DNA of 64,000 nt, from the NCBI RefSeq assembly GCF_021325795.1, contig NZ_JAHPZX010000001.1:744001-808000 (forward strand), in the 5' to 3' direction. The stretch comes from Bordetella sp. LUAb4 (lineage in GTDB: Bacteria; Pseudomonadota; Gammaproteobacteria; Burkholderiales; Burkholderiaceae_B). The translations under genes were made by a program, and so were the position numbers. Positions 43,329 through 51,755 of this stretch are shown in pieces (position 1 is the stretch's first letter; every line of letters begins with the position of its first letter). The notes under the pieces are model-generated. The model was given only the letters and a program-made list of their open reading frames with translations. It was not told the DNA's origin and made no database searches.

Positions 43329-44839
43329 CAGCGTATGACCTTGCGCCAGTCTTCGTCGAAGTAGCGCACCAGTGATTGTTCGTTGAGCCGGTTGGGCGGC
43401 ATATCCAGCACCGGCATGTCGACCGGAAAATGGAACAGCTCCTTGACCGTCGCACCGTCCAGGTAGCGGGTGGGCACGGACACGCGCTCCGCCGGCGTAT
43501 AGTCGGCGCGTTTGCCGGTCAGGATGAAACCCCAGTCGCCAAACGACGGCACGTAGCAGTGATACGGCCAGGTGTGCAGGCCCGCCTCTTTCAGCGTGGC
43601 GTTGATGCTCCAGAAGGAATGCGGCGCGAAATACGGCGAAGTCGACTGCACCACCATGTAGCCGTTCTCCGACAGATGGCGCGCCATCAAGCGGAATATC
43701 GGCGTGGAATACAACCGGCCCAGCCCGAAATTGGTGGGATCGGGAAAGTCCACCACGATGAAGTCGTAGACGTTGCTATTGGACTCCAGCCAGGCGCCGG
43801 CGTCGGCGTTGATCACCGTCACCCGCTTGTCCGTCAAGGATCCCTGGTTCAGCTCGACCAGGGGCTGGGAGGTCGAGAACAGCCGGGTCATCTCGGGATC
43901 CAGGTCCACCAGCGTGACGTGCTCGATGTTCTTGTGCTTGAGAATCTCGCGCACCGCCAGTCCATCGCCGCCGCCCAGCACCAGGACATTGCGCGCCCAT
44001 GGCACGGCGTCCAGCCCGGGATGCACCAGGGCTTCGTGATAGCGGTGCTCGTCGCGCGAGGAGAATTGCAGATTGCCGTTGATGTGCAGGCGCAGGTCGT
44101 CATGCCAGCGCGTGACCACCAGGCGTTGATAGCGCGTGGTTTCCGCATGGATGACCTGATCGCCATACAGGCCCCGCTCGGCCCAGCTGGTCATCTGGCC
44201 GGACAGGGCGAAGCCCACCGCCAGCAGGCCCATCACCAGGGCAGCGCGCCAGACTTTGTCCTTGGCCTTGGTCAGGTGCTCGCGAAACAGCCAGGCGGTC
44301 CACAAGGACACGCTGGCGTTGAGGATGCCGAACAGGAAACCCGTGCGCAGCAAGCCCAGGTAAGGCGCCAGCAATAGCGGAAACACCAGCGATACCGCCA
44401 GGGCGCCCAGGTAATCGAAGGCCAGCACCTTGCTGACCAGTTCGCGAAACTCGGTGCGCTGGCGATTGAAGATGCGCATCACCAGCGGAATCTCCATGCC
44501 CACCAGCAGGCCGATCACGAAAACGCAAACGTAGAGCGCCGCGCGAAACGGCGCCGCCACCCACGCGAACACCAGGAACAGCACGGCGGCCGAGACGCCG
44601 CCGATCAGGCCCACCAGCAGCTCGACGTCGATGAAGCGGTCCAGCACCTGTTCGTCGGACACGTAGCGGGAGAACCAGGATCCCACGCCCATCGCGAATA
44701 GGTAACAACCGATTACCGTGGAAAACTGCAGAATCGAGTCGCCCAGCAGGTAGCTGGCGAGCGCACTACCGATAAGTTCGTAGCCTAAGCCACACGATGC
44801 AACAATCAATACAGAAAGTATCAGCGCGCGGTCACGCAT
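43328..44839 (-). CDS. Membrane-anchored spermidine synthase-like aminopropyltransferase
   Basis: 503 residues from 44839. About seven membrane helices fill the first 215 residues. The C-terminal Rossmann domain has the spermidine synthase layout: NVLVLGGGDGLAVREILKH, HVTLVDLDPEM, VINADAGAWLE and VVDFPDPTNFGLGRLYS, the last in place of the usual DSTDP active-site motif. The family transfers aminopropyl groups from decarboxylated S-adenosylmethionine; speD in the opposite arm of the cluster makes that donor. The altered motif and the membrane part suggest an acceptor other than putrescine, possibly membrane-associated. It is divergent from the DUF350 gene across 85 bp. Confidence 0.85.
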   Translation of the reverse strand: MRDRALILSVLIVASCGLGYELIGSALASYLLGDSILQFSTVIGCYLFAMGVGSWFSRYVSDEQVLDRFIDVELLVGLIGGVSAAVLFLVFAWVAAPFRAALYVCVFVIGLLVGMEIPLVMRIFNRQRTEFRELVSKVLAFDYLGALAVSLVFPLLLAPYLGLLRTGFLFGILNASVSLWTAWLFREHLTKAKDKVWRAALVMGLLAVGFALSGQMTSWAERGLYGDQVIHAETTRYQRLVVTRWHDDLRLHINGNLQFSSRDEHRYHEALVHPGLDAVPWARNVLVLGGGDGLAVREILKHKNIEHVTLVDLDPEMTRLFSTSQPLVELNQGSLTDKRVTVINADAGAWLESNSNVYDFIVVDFPDPTNFGLGRLYSTPIFRLMARHLSENGYMVVQSTSPYFAPHSFWSINATLKEAGLHTWPYHCYVPSFGDWGFILTGKRADYTPAERVSVPTRYLDGATVKELFHFPVDMPVLDMPPNRLNEQSLVRYFDEDWRKVIR

Positions 44840-44924
44840 GGGTGCTTCCGGAAGGCGAGAATTGCTGGCAGTATATCGGACCGCCCCCGCGAACCGTCCC
44901 TCATTACAACTTAGAAGGCATCCC

Positions 44925-45317
44925 ATGCTCACGACGCCGGCCTACGCCTATCTGATCTATCTGGTGTCCGCCCTGGTGATGCTCGGCGCATTCGCCATCA
45001 TCTATTCCCGCGTCACGGCCTTCGACGAAATGGCCTTGATCCGCGCCGGTAACGGCGCTGCCGCCTTATCCTATTGCGGTGCGCTGGTCGGCTTCAGTCT
45101 CACCCTGTATTCCAGCATCGCCACGCATGCCAGTTATGGCATGTTCCTGGCCTGGGCCGCCGGCGCGATGGTTACCCAGGTGGTGGCTTACTCCATCGTT
45201 GCGCGCATCATACGCGGGATGAACCAGGCCATCCATGAAAACAACATCGCGATGGGCGGTTTGATGGGCGGCGTGTCATTGTCGGTGGGCATCATCAACG
45301 CCGCCTGCCTGACGTGA
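44925..45317 (+). CDS. DUF350 (YjfL-like) membrane protein
   Basis: 130 residues with AGAAGG upstream of the ATG. Four membrane helices are seen (about 8-26, 43-65, 72-95 and 108-128). The duplicated two-helix DUF350 unit is recognisable by ENNIAMGGLMGGVSLSVGIINA at the C-terminus. DUF350 proteins are small inner-membrane proteins of unknown activity that recur beside phage-shock-like and polyamine-related genes. First gene of the rightward arm. Confidence 0.85.
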   Translation: MLTTPAYAYLIYLVSALVMLGAFAIIYSRVTAFDEMALIRAGNGAAALSYCGALVGFSLTLYSSIATHASYGMFLAWAAGAMVTQVVAYSIVARIIRGMNQAIHENNIAMGGLMGGVSLSVGIINAACLT

Positions 45318-45431
45318 TGGGTGCGCTGACGCCTGTGCTTCGATGCTGCCGCTTGATACTACTGACTATGCCTCTGCCGTGATGCCTCTAACGCAGACCA
45401 CTCCGTAAATACCTACGATTCGGGAGCCGCC

Positions 45432-46535
45432 ATGAGCCTCGGTTCATTTATTCGCAAGCAGTTTATCGACATCCTCCAGTGGAACGAGGATGCGGACGGC
45501 GTTCTCGCCTGGCGCCATCCCATGCAGGATTTCGAAATCCAGTACGGCGCCAGCCTGACCGTGCGCGAGTCGCAGATGGCCGTCTTCACCAATGAAGGCA
45601 AGGTCGCTGACGTGTTCGGCCCGGGCATGTACAAGCTGACCACGCAGACGCTGCCGGTTCTGACCTACCTGAAGAACTGGGACAAGCTGTTCGAATCGCC
45701 CTTCAAGTCGGACGTGGTGTTCTTCAGCACCCGCCTGCAACTGGGCCGCCGCTGGGGCACCGCGCAGCCGGTGACGATACGCGACAGCGAATTCGGCATG
45801 GTGCGGGTGCGCGCCTTCGGCATCTACTCCTACCGTATCGCCGACCCCGGCCTGTTCTATCGCGAGATCAGCGGCACGCGCGACACGTACACGGTCGACG
45901 ACCTGGAAGAGCAGTTGCGCAATATGGTGGTCGCCACCATGAGCAACACGCTGGGCACGTCATCGGTGCCCTTCATCGACATGGCCGCCAACCAGGGGCT
46001 GATGTCGCAAAGCATCGCCACGGCCCTGGGGCCGGTGTTCGAACGCTATGGCGTCAAGCTGGACAACTTCACGGTCGAGAACGTCTCGCTGCCGGAAGAG
46101 TTGCAGAAGGCGCTGGATACCCGCATCGCCATCGGCATGTCGGGCGACCTGAACAAGTACACGCAATACCAGACCGCCAGCTCGATTCCGCTGGCCGCGC
46201 AGAACGAGGGCGGTATCGCCGGCGTGGGCGCGGGCCTGGCCGCGGGTGCCGCGCTGGGCCAGACGATGGCGGCGGGCCTGGGTGGGCTGACGGGGCAAGG
46301 GCAAGGACAGACCCAGCAAGGCCAGCCGGCGCAGAACGCCGCGGCCGCCGGTGTCGGCGCCGCCGGCGCTGCCGCGGGTGCCGCTACGGGTAACGCGCCA
46401 GCAGGCAGCGGTGGCGGCGCGGACCCCGCGCAGCGCCTGCAGCAGCTCAAAGGCATGCTGGACCAGAACCTCATCACGCAGCAGGATTACGACGCCGCCA
46501 AGGCGGAGATCCTGAAGCGGCTCACGGGTGGTTGA
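45432..46535 (+). CDS. SPFH/Band-7 domain protein with C-terminal SHOCT module
   Basis: 367 residues with GGGAGCC before the ATG. An SPFH-like domain (about 25-235) of the bacterial type annotated as virion core protein-like starts QFIDILQWNEDADGVLAWRHP and includes QNEGGIAG after its last helices. A Gly/Ala/Gln-rich linker of about 80 residues follows, then a SHOCT domain (AQRLQQLKGMLDQNLITQQDY). It has no clear membrane helix; SPFH proteins form oligomeric rings on membranes, and SHOCT is a common small contact module. Likely a scaffold for the neighbouring membrane proteins; that is inference. Confidence 0.87.
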   Translation: MSLGSFIRKQFIDILQWNEDADGVLAWRHPMQDFEIQYGASLTVRESQMAVFTNEGKVADVFGPGMYKLTTQTLPVLTYLKNWDKLFESPFKSDVVFFSTRLQLGRRWGTAQPVTIRDSEFGMVRVRAFGIYSYRIADPGLFYREISGTRDTYTVDDLEEQLRNMVVATMSNTLGTSSVPFIDMAANQGLMSQSIATALGPVFERYGVKLDNFTVENVSLPEELQKALDTRIAIGMSGDLNKYTQYQTASSIPLAAQNEGGIAGVGAGLAAGAALGQTMAAGLGGLTGQGQGQTQQGQPAQNAAAAGVGAAGAAAGAATGNAPAGSGGGADPAQRLQQLKGMLDQNLITQQDYDAAKAEILKRLTGG

Positions 46536-46544
46536 CGAGAGCAC

Positions 46545-48008
46545 ATGCAACGCATCCTGTGTCCCCAGTGCGGCGCGCCGGTCGAGTTCAAGTCCGCGGC
46601 CTCGGTCATGGCGATATGCGGCTCCTGCCGCAGCACGCTGCTGAAAGACGCGGAGTCGGTCAAGCGCATCGGTGAAATGGCCGAGGTGCTGGAAGACTAT
46701 TCGCCGATCCAGATCACCAGCACCGGCAAGTACGAAGGCAAGCGTTTCGACGTGGTCGGGCGCCTGCAACTGCGTTACGACGCCGGTTTCTGGAATGAAT
46801 GGTACGTATGGTTCGAGGACGGCACGGACGGCTGGCTGTCCGATGCCTCCGGCCAGTACGCGGTCACGCGCACGCGGGCGCCCAAGGACAAGGACCCGGC
46901 CTTGCCGGCCTTCGATGACCTGACGCCCGGCAGCCAACTCAGTCTGGATGGCAAGGTCTACAGCGCCGCCGACATCCGGCGTTGCCGCGCGGTGTCGGGG
47001 CAAGGCGAACTGCCCTTCGCCGTCGGTGCGGACGGTTGGGAGGCGGTCGTCGCGGACTTCCGCGCGCTCGACGAGTTTCTTACGCTCGATTACTCCGATA
47101 CGCCCGTACCGAAGATCTACCAGGGCAAGGCCTACTCGCTGGACGACATGCAACGCGCGTCTCTGCGCGCGGAGCATCTGGTGGAGGAAAGCGCGGGCAA
47201 CTATGTCGGCAAGATCAAGGCGCTCGATTGCCCCAGTTGCGGCGCGCCCATTTCCTTCGCGGCGGCGGTGGCCACGCAGGTGATATGTCCGAGCTGCCGC
47301 GCGCAGATCGATTGCTCCGGCGACACCGCCGAAGTCCTGGCCAAGCAGAAGAAAGTCGCTTCCATCAAAACCACGCTGACCCTGGGCGCGAAGGCCACCA
47401 TCGATGATGCGGCCTACACGCTGATCGGCTTGATGCAATGCGAGGATCCCGATCCCGAAGAAACATCGCGGTGGATCGAATACCTGCTGTACAGCCCGAA
47501 GAAGGGGTTTCTGTGGCTGGTGGAAAGCGATGAGGGCTGGGACAAGGTACGCGTCTGCGACCGCTGGCCCGCGCGCATCAGCGACACGCGCTATTCCTTC
47601 AACGGCAAGCGCTACGACAAGCAGTATGACTACGACTCCAAGGTCAAGCTGGCGCTGGGGGCGTTCAACTGGCGCGTGAAAGTGGGTGACGTCACGCGCA
47701 TCACCGACTATGCGCTGGGCAACAACAAGCTGACGCGCGAGACGGCCGATGCGGAGCTGGGCTGGTCCGCGTCCGAGCGCGTGGGTCCGGCGCAGGTGGG
47801 ACGCTGGTTCAACCTGCCTGAACTGAGCGCGGTCAAGGAAAAGTCCTCCGGGACCAACAGCCTGGCCGGGGTGGCGATATTCGCCAGCGTGGCGATGGTG
47901 TTCTTCAACGCCGACGAGCTGGAAAACGGCCAATGGCTGGGGCTCATCGTCGGCGGCCTGTTCCTTTGGCTGCCGATCTGGCTGCAAAACAAGCTTCGGG
48001 ATAAATGA
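46545..48008 (+). CDS. DUF4178 protein with two zinc ribbons and membrane tail
   Basis: 487 residues. The unit CPQCGAPVEF...CGSC plus a DUF4178 domain (about 1-190) is repeated as CPSCGAPISF...CPSCRAQ plus a second domain (about 225-420); recognisable strands are NEWYVWFEDGTDGWL and the equivalent LYSPKKGFLWLVESDEGW. Two membrane helices end the protein (about 435-480). The zinc ribbons may bind nucleic acid, zinc or protein; the role of DUF4178 is not known. It is 9 bp after the SPFH gene and 3 bp before a tiny membrane gene. Confidence 0.85.
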   Translation: MQRILCPQCGAPVEFKSAASVMAICGSCRSTLLKDAESVKRIGEMAEVLEDYSPIQITSTGKYEGKRFDVVGRLQLRYDAGFWNEWYVWFEDGTDGWLSDASGQYAVTRTRAPKDKDPALPAFDDLTPGSQLSLDGKVYSAADIRRCRAVSGQGELPFAVGADGWEAVVADFRALDEFLTLDYSDTPVPKIYQGKAYSLDDMQRASLRAEHLVEESAGNYVGKIKALDCPSCGAPISFAAAVATQVICPSCRAQIDCSGDTAEVLAKQKKVASIKTTLTLGAKATIDDAAYTLIGLMQCEDPDPEETSRWIEYLLYSPKKGFLWLVESDEGWDKVRVCDRWPARISDTRYSFNGKRYDKQYDYDSKVKLALGAFNWRVKVGDVTRITDYALGNNKLTRETADAELGWSASERVGPAQVGRWFNLPELSAVKEKSSGTNSLAGVAIFASVAMVFFNADELENGQWLGLIVGGLFLWLPIWLQNKLRDK

Positions 48009-48011
48009 TCC

Positions 48012-48170
48012 ATGTGGCGTGTGCTCTACATCATCTATGCCGTCGTCGTCGTCAGTGGCGTAACGATCTCCAACAGCAGCATCGGCAAGTATTCTTCCGG
48101 CGGCACCAGCAGTTGGGGCGGCGGATCGTCAGGCCGGTCCGGCTATTCGTCCAGCGGGTCGCATAAATGA
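48012..48170 (+). CDS. Very small Gly/Ser-rich membrane protein
   Basis: 52 residues. One membrane helix (MWRVLYIIYAVVVVSGVTI) is followed by about 30 residues that are almost all Ser, Gly and Tyr (for example GGTSSWGGGSSGRSGYSSSG). It begins 3 bp after the DUF4178 stop, and its TGA overlaps the speD ATG (ATGA), which strongly supports translation. No family is recognised. The tail could interact with the SPFH protein or be a site of modification. Confidence 0.7.
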   Translation: MWRVLYIIYAVVVVSGVTISNSSIGKYSSGGTSSWGGGSSGRSGYSSSGSHK

Positions 48171-48598
48171 AGGCGGCCGCAACGAGCGGAGCAGCAAGTT
48201 CCTCCGACACGATGGTGACTCACGCGACAGGGAGCACGGTGCCCCCGCTGGGCCGTCATGTATTGGCCGACTTGCATGGTGTCGACGCGGTGCCGCTGCG
48301 CGATCCGCAGGGTTTGCGTGATCTCCTCGCCGCGGCCGCTGTTGGAGCAGGCGCGCACGTGCTGGGTGCGCATTTCCACCATTTCGGTGGTGGCCAGGGC
48401 GTCACCGGCGTCGTGCTTTTGAGCGAATCGCACATCACCATCCACACCTGGCCCGAACGCAACTATGCCGCCCTCGACGTCTTCATGTGCGGACATGCCA
48501 GCCCGGAACGAGCCGTGGAACACATCCGTGCGGCGCTGGCTCCTGCCCAGATCGACATCACCACCGTCCCCCGCGGCGCCGCCCGGCACATCGCGTAG
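48167..48598 (+). CDS. speD: S-adenosylmethionine decarboxylase proenzyme
   Basis: 143 residues, bacterial class 1B type. Self-cleavage is expected between Glu87 and Ser88 in LLSESHITIHTWPE, making the pyruvoyl group on Ser88; processing and catalytic residues His93 and Cys108 (VFMCG) are present. It produces decarboxylated SAM, the aminopropyl donor, in the cytoplasm. The N-terminal 25 residues are extra. As the last gene of the arm, coupled to the small membrane gene, it connects the DUF350/SPFH/DUF4178 proteins with the divergent aminopropyltransferase-like protein. Confidence 0.93.
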   Translation: MKAAATSGAASSSDTMVTHATGSTVPPLGRHVLADLHGVDAVPLRDPQGLRDLLAAAAVGAGAHVLGAHFHHFGGGQGVTGVVLLSESHITIHTWPERNYAALDVFMCGHASPERAVEHIRAALAPAQIDITTVPRGAARHIA

Positions 48599-48604
48599 GA
48601 CCTG

Positions 48605-48627
48605 GCCCGCCGACGGCGGGCTCTTCA
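48605..48627 (+). terminator. speD: Terminator after speD
   Basis: Seven-base-pair stem GCCCGCC/GGCGGGC with a 3-base loop, followed by TCTTCA, beginning 7 bases after the speD stop. Weak T tract but well placed to end the rightward arm. Confidence 0.6.
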
Positions 48628-48640
48628 CTTCCCTCCAAAA

Positions 48641-48665
48641 AGCACCCGCGCGAAGCGTGGGTGCT
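48641..48665 (-). terminator. Second hairpin between speD and the cupin gene
   Basis: An 11-bp stem (AGCACCCGCGC with its complement, one G-T pair) around GAA. Five A residues precede it on the plus strand, giving a T tract on the minus strand, so it has terminator form for leftward transcription. No leftward gene lies upstream of it, so its use is unclear. Confidence 0.4.
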
Positions 48666-48845
48666 CGATGACCATGCTTCGCTTCAGGCGGCGCCTGGAC
48701 ACCATCCCCCGACGCTCCGGACCGGCGCACGATAACCCCCACTCGCTCCGATCGCCCCCCGAGATCGCCCAATCGGGCAATCCACGATTGACGCCTTCTT
48801 TTCCTGGTAGTAAAAACATTTTCACAAATGAGAAAGGAGACCTGC

Positions 48846-49229
48846 ATGTCCAAGACCCCCAGCTGGCTGGTGCGCGAAGCTGAAATCCCCGGCTACCACC
48901 CCGCTAATCACGTGGGCACGACCAATAAGCGGCTGATTGGCCCGGATACCGTCGGCTCCAAGGGTGTCGAAGTGCTGCTGGGCGTCATCGAGAAGAACCA
49001 GGGCGCGCTCCCTCATGCCCATCCCGGCATCGAACAGGTCTGTTATCTGCTTTCCGGCACCGCCCGCGCTGAAATGAACGGCGAGGCGGTCGACATGGTC
49101 GCCGGCGACTGCTGTTATTTCCCGCCCGAACTGCCGCACAAGTTCACCGTCACCAGCGATGAGCCCGCCCGGTTGCTGGTGATCTACACCCCGCCCTACG
49201 AAGAGCGGCCGGACCGCGTCATCCGCTGA
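48846..49229 (+). CDS. Cupin domain protein
   Basis: 127 residues from 48846, chosen because AAAGGAGA lies just upstream; an ATG six codons earlier overlaps that site. The double-stranded beta-helix metal-binding pattern is visible (ALPHAHPGIEQVCYLL and, in the second motif, ELPHKF). Single-domain cupins include isomerases and dioxygenase-like proteins. It precedes a Bug receptor and a CoA-transferase and may share their pathway. Substrate unknown. Confidence 0.85.
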   Translation: MSKTPSWLVREAEIPGYHPANHVGTTNKRLIGPDTVGSKGVEVLLGVIEKNQGALPHAHPGIEQVCYLLSGTARAEMNGEAVDMVAGDCCYFPPELPHKFTVTSDEPARLLVIYTPPYEERPDRVIR

Positions 49230-49418
49230 AGCGGGCGGCGGCGCGGCGCCAAGGGCAACGCCGCGACCGAACCCGCGGCGCCGCGGCGAGACCGAGGCGG
49301 GAATCAACGCCGAACCCGGTCCCTGCAGCGCCTATTCGCCTACGGAACACCCGGACCAGGATCCGCAGTCCTACATAACCGCAGCACCCTATAAAAACAT
49401 TCGTCGGAGACAATCATC

Positions 49419-50405
49419 ATGCGTTTCATGCCTCGCGCCAGCGTCTGGCTGCGCCATAGCGTAGCCATCCTTGCCGCCGGTGCCGCCCTGGCCTCGGCCC
49501 CCGCTTTCGCCAAATACCCCGACCACCCCATCACCGTGGTCGTCCCCTTCCCGGCCGGCTCCGGCACCGATGCCGTGGGCCGCATCTTCGCCCAGCAGTT
49601 GGGCGACATCCTCGGCGGCTCGGTCGTGGTGGAAAACAAGCCGGGCGGTAACGCCACCATCGGCGCCAACTACGTCGCGCGCGCCAAGCCGGACGGCTAC
49701 ACGCTGTTCATCACCACCAATACTTCCCATTCGGCCGCCCCCTTCCTGAACAAGAACGTGCCCTACGATCCGGTGAAGGACTTCACCCCGATCGCGCGCG
49801 GCGGCAACCTGCCCTTCATCCTGGTGGTCAACCCCAAACTGCCGATCAAGTCGGTGCAGGACCTGGTGTCCTACGCCAAGCAGCATCCCGGCAAATTGAC
49901 CTACGCCAGCGGCAACAGCACCGGCATCGTGGCCGGCGCCACCTTCGCCGATCGCGCCGGCATCAAGATCCTGCACGTTCCCTACAAGGGCACGCCGCAA
50001 GCCATGACGGACGTGATGAGCGGCCAGGTCGACATGATGTTCACCGACGTCGCCTCCAGCCTGGCCTTCGTGCAGTCCGGCAAACTGCGCGCATTGGCGG
50101 TATCGACGGCCGCCCGCAGCAACGTGGTGCCCGATATTCCTTCGATGCAGGATGCCGGCATCCAGAACTTCGACATCAATTCGTGGAACGGCCTGCTCGG
50201 CCCCGCCGGCATGCCCAAGGACGTGGTGGAGCAGTTGAACGCGGCGATGAACAAGATCGTCAAGGACCCCGCCACCCGTAAACGCTTCACCGACCTCGGT
50301 TTCGACGCTTTCAGCGGCACCCCCGAGGACTTCGCCGCCTTCGTATCGCAGCAGCGCGACTTGTGGGGCAAGATGATCCAGGACGCAGGAATCGCACCGG
50401 AATGA
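49419..50405 (+). CDS. Bug/TctC family periplasmic solute-binding protein
   Basis: 328 residues. A normal signal peptide ends at APAFA-KYPDH. The Bug motifs are intact: PITVVVPFPAGSGTDAVGR, ENKPGGNATIGA, DGYTLFI, HVPYKGTPQAMTDVMSG. It binds a carboxylate in the periplasm. Its stop overlaps the next ATG (ATGA), so it is coupled to a CoA-transferase, which suggests that the imported acid is activated to a CoA thioester. No tctAB or TRAP membrane genes lie nearby. Confidence 0.93.
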   Translation: MRFMPRASVWLRHSVAILAAGAALASAPAFAKYPDHPITVVVPFPAGSGTDAVGRIFAQQLGDILGGSVVVENKPGGNATIGANYVARAKPDGYTLFITTNTSHSAAPFLNKNVPYDPVKDFTPIARGGNLPFILVVNPKLPIKSVQDLVSYAKQHPGKLTYASGNSTGIVAGATFADRAGIKILHVPYKGTPQAMTDVMSGQVDMMFTDVASSLAFVQSGKLRALAVSTAARSNVVPDIPSMQDAGIQNFDINSWNGLLGPAGMPKDVVEQLNAAMNKIVKDPATRKRFTDLGFDAFSGTPEDFAAFVSQQRDLWGKMIQDAGIAPE

Positions 50406-51736
50406 CCGCAGCTTCACCCGCCGCGCAGCACACCGCGCAACACGCTTCAGCCACGTCCACGCCGAACGGCGCCGCGCCCGGATCACGGGCCGACGCGGCG
50501 GGCGCCGGCACCGGCCCTGTCACCGGTCCTATTACCGGCCCTCTACATGGCGTGCGCATCCTTGACCTGAGCGCCGTCGTCATGGGGCCCTACGCCACGC
50601 AGATCCTCGCGGACCTGGGCGCGGATGTGATCAAGGTGGAACCGCCGGCGGGCGACAATATGCGGGCCGTGGGTCCCATGCGCAATCCTGGCATGGGACA
50701 TCTGTACCTGCACCTGAACCGCAACAAGCGTTCGGTTGTGCTGGACCTGAAACAGCCCGCCGCGCGCGAGGCCTGCCTGAAGCTGGCCGAAAGCTGCGAT
50801 GCCGTGCTGTACAACATCCGGCCCCAGGCCATGCAGCGCCTGGGCCTGGACTACGCCGCTTTCGCGGCGCGCAATCCGCGCATCGTGTACGCGGGCGCGT
50901 ACGGATTCAGCGAAGCCGGCCCCTATGCCGGCCGTCCCGCCTATGACGACCTGATCCAGGGCCAGGCCGGCATCGCCGACCTGAATCGCCGCCAGAGCGG
51001 CGGCGATCCGCGCTATGCGCCGATCACGCTGGCCGACCGTGCCGTCGGCTTGCAGATGGCGATCGCCCTGCTGGCCGGCGTGCTGCACGCCCGGTCGCAC
51101 GGCCACGGGCAAAGCCTGGAAATCCCCATGTTCGAGGGCATGGCCCACATGACCCTGGGCGATCACCTGGGTGGCTGGACCTTCGATCCACCCATGGGCG
51201 AGACCGGCTATGCGCGCCTGCTGGCGCCGCATCGCAAGCCCTACGCCACCAAGGATGGACATATCTGCCTGCTGGTCTACAACGACAAGCACTGGCGCAA
51301 TTTCTTCGACGCCGTGGGCCGTCCGGAGATGAAGCAGGACCCGCGGTTCGCCACGCATGGCGCCCGCGCCGCGCACATCAGCGAGGTCTATGCCTGGCTG
51401 GCCGGCATCATCGAACAGCGCGATACCGAGCATTGGCTGCGCCTGTTCGCCGACGCCGACATCCCCGCGTCCAAGTTGTACACGATCGAGGATTTGATCG
51501 AGGACCCGCATCTGAAGGCGGTGGACTTCGTGCGCCACGTGGATCATCCAACCGAAGGCCGCCTGCGCACCACCGCGCCGCTGGGACGCTACGCCGGCAC
51601 CCCGACGTCCCTGCGTCGCCATGCACCGCGCCTGGGCGAGCAAAGCCTGGAGATCCTGCGTGAAGCGGGCTATTCGGACGCCGCCATCCAGGCCCTGCTC
51701 GATACGCAAGCCACGCTGGACGGCACGCCCGGCTGA
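50402..51736 (+). CDS. CaiB/BaiF (family III) CoA-transferase
   Basis: 444 residues. Family III motifs: GVRILDLSAVVMGPYATQILADLGADVIKVEPP, NKRSVVLDLKQ and PAYDDLIQGQAGI, whose aspartate is the residue that forms the acyl anhydride in formyl-CoA transferase. About 50 low-complexity residues (Ala/Gly/Thr, including TGPVTGPITGP) precede the domain; the start is kept because it overlaps the Bug gene as ATGA. It moves CoA between carboxylic acids in the cytoplasm. The specific acids are unknown. Confidence 0.92.
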   Translation: MTAASPAAQHTAQHASATSTPNGAAPGSRADAAGAGTGPVTGPITGPLHGVRILDLSAVVMGPYATQILADLGADVIKVEPPAGDNMRAVGPMRNPGMGHLYLHLNRNKRSVVLDLKQPAAREACLKLAESCDAVLYNIRPQAMQRLGLDYAAFAARNPRIVYAGAYGFSEAGPYAGRPAYDDLIQGQAGIADLNRRQSGGDPRYAPITLADRAVGLQMAIALLAGVLHARSHGHGQSLEIPMFEGMAHMTLGDHLGGWTFDPPMGETGYARLLAPHRKPYATKDGHICLLVYNDKHWRNFFDAVGRPEMKQDPRFATHGARAAHISEVYAWLAGIIEQRDTEHWLRLFADADIPASKLYTIEDLIEDPHLKAVDFVRHVDHPTEGRLRTTAPLGRYAGTPTSLRRHAPRLGEQSLEILREAGYSDAAIQALLDTQATLDGTPG

Positions 51737-51755
51737 ACGGTCAGGCTGAACGCGG

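Noticed and set aside
41655-43364. 569-residue open frame on the plus strand
   Set aside because: Antisense to the FAD oxidoreductase gene, whose Tat signal and FAD motif are clear.
43328-44839. Ordinary spermidine synthase speE
   Set aside because: About 215 residues of membrane helices and an altered DSTDP motif make a standard cytosolic SpeE role unlikely.
45960-47987. 675-residue open frame on the minus strand
   Set aside because: Antisense to the SPFH and DUF4178 genes, both of which have recognisable domains and ribosome sites; no family signal in the antisense product.
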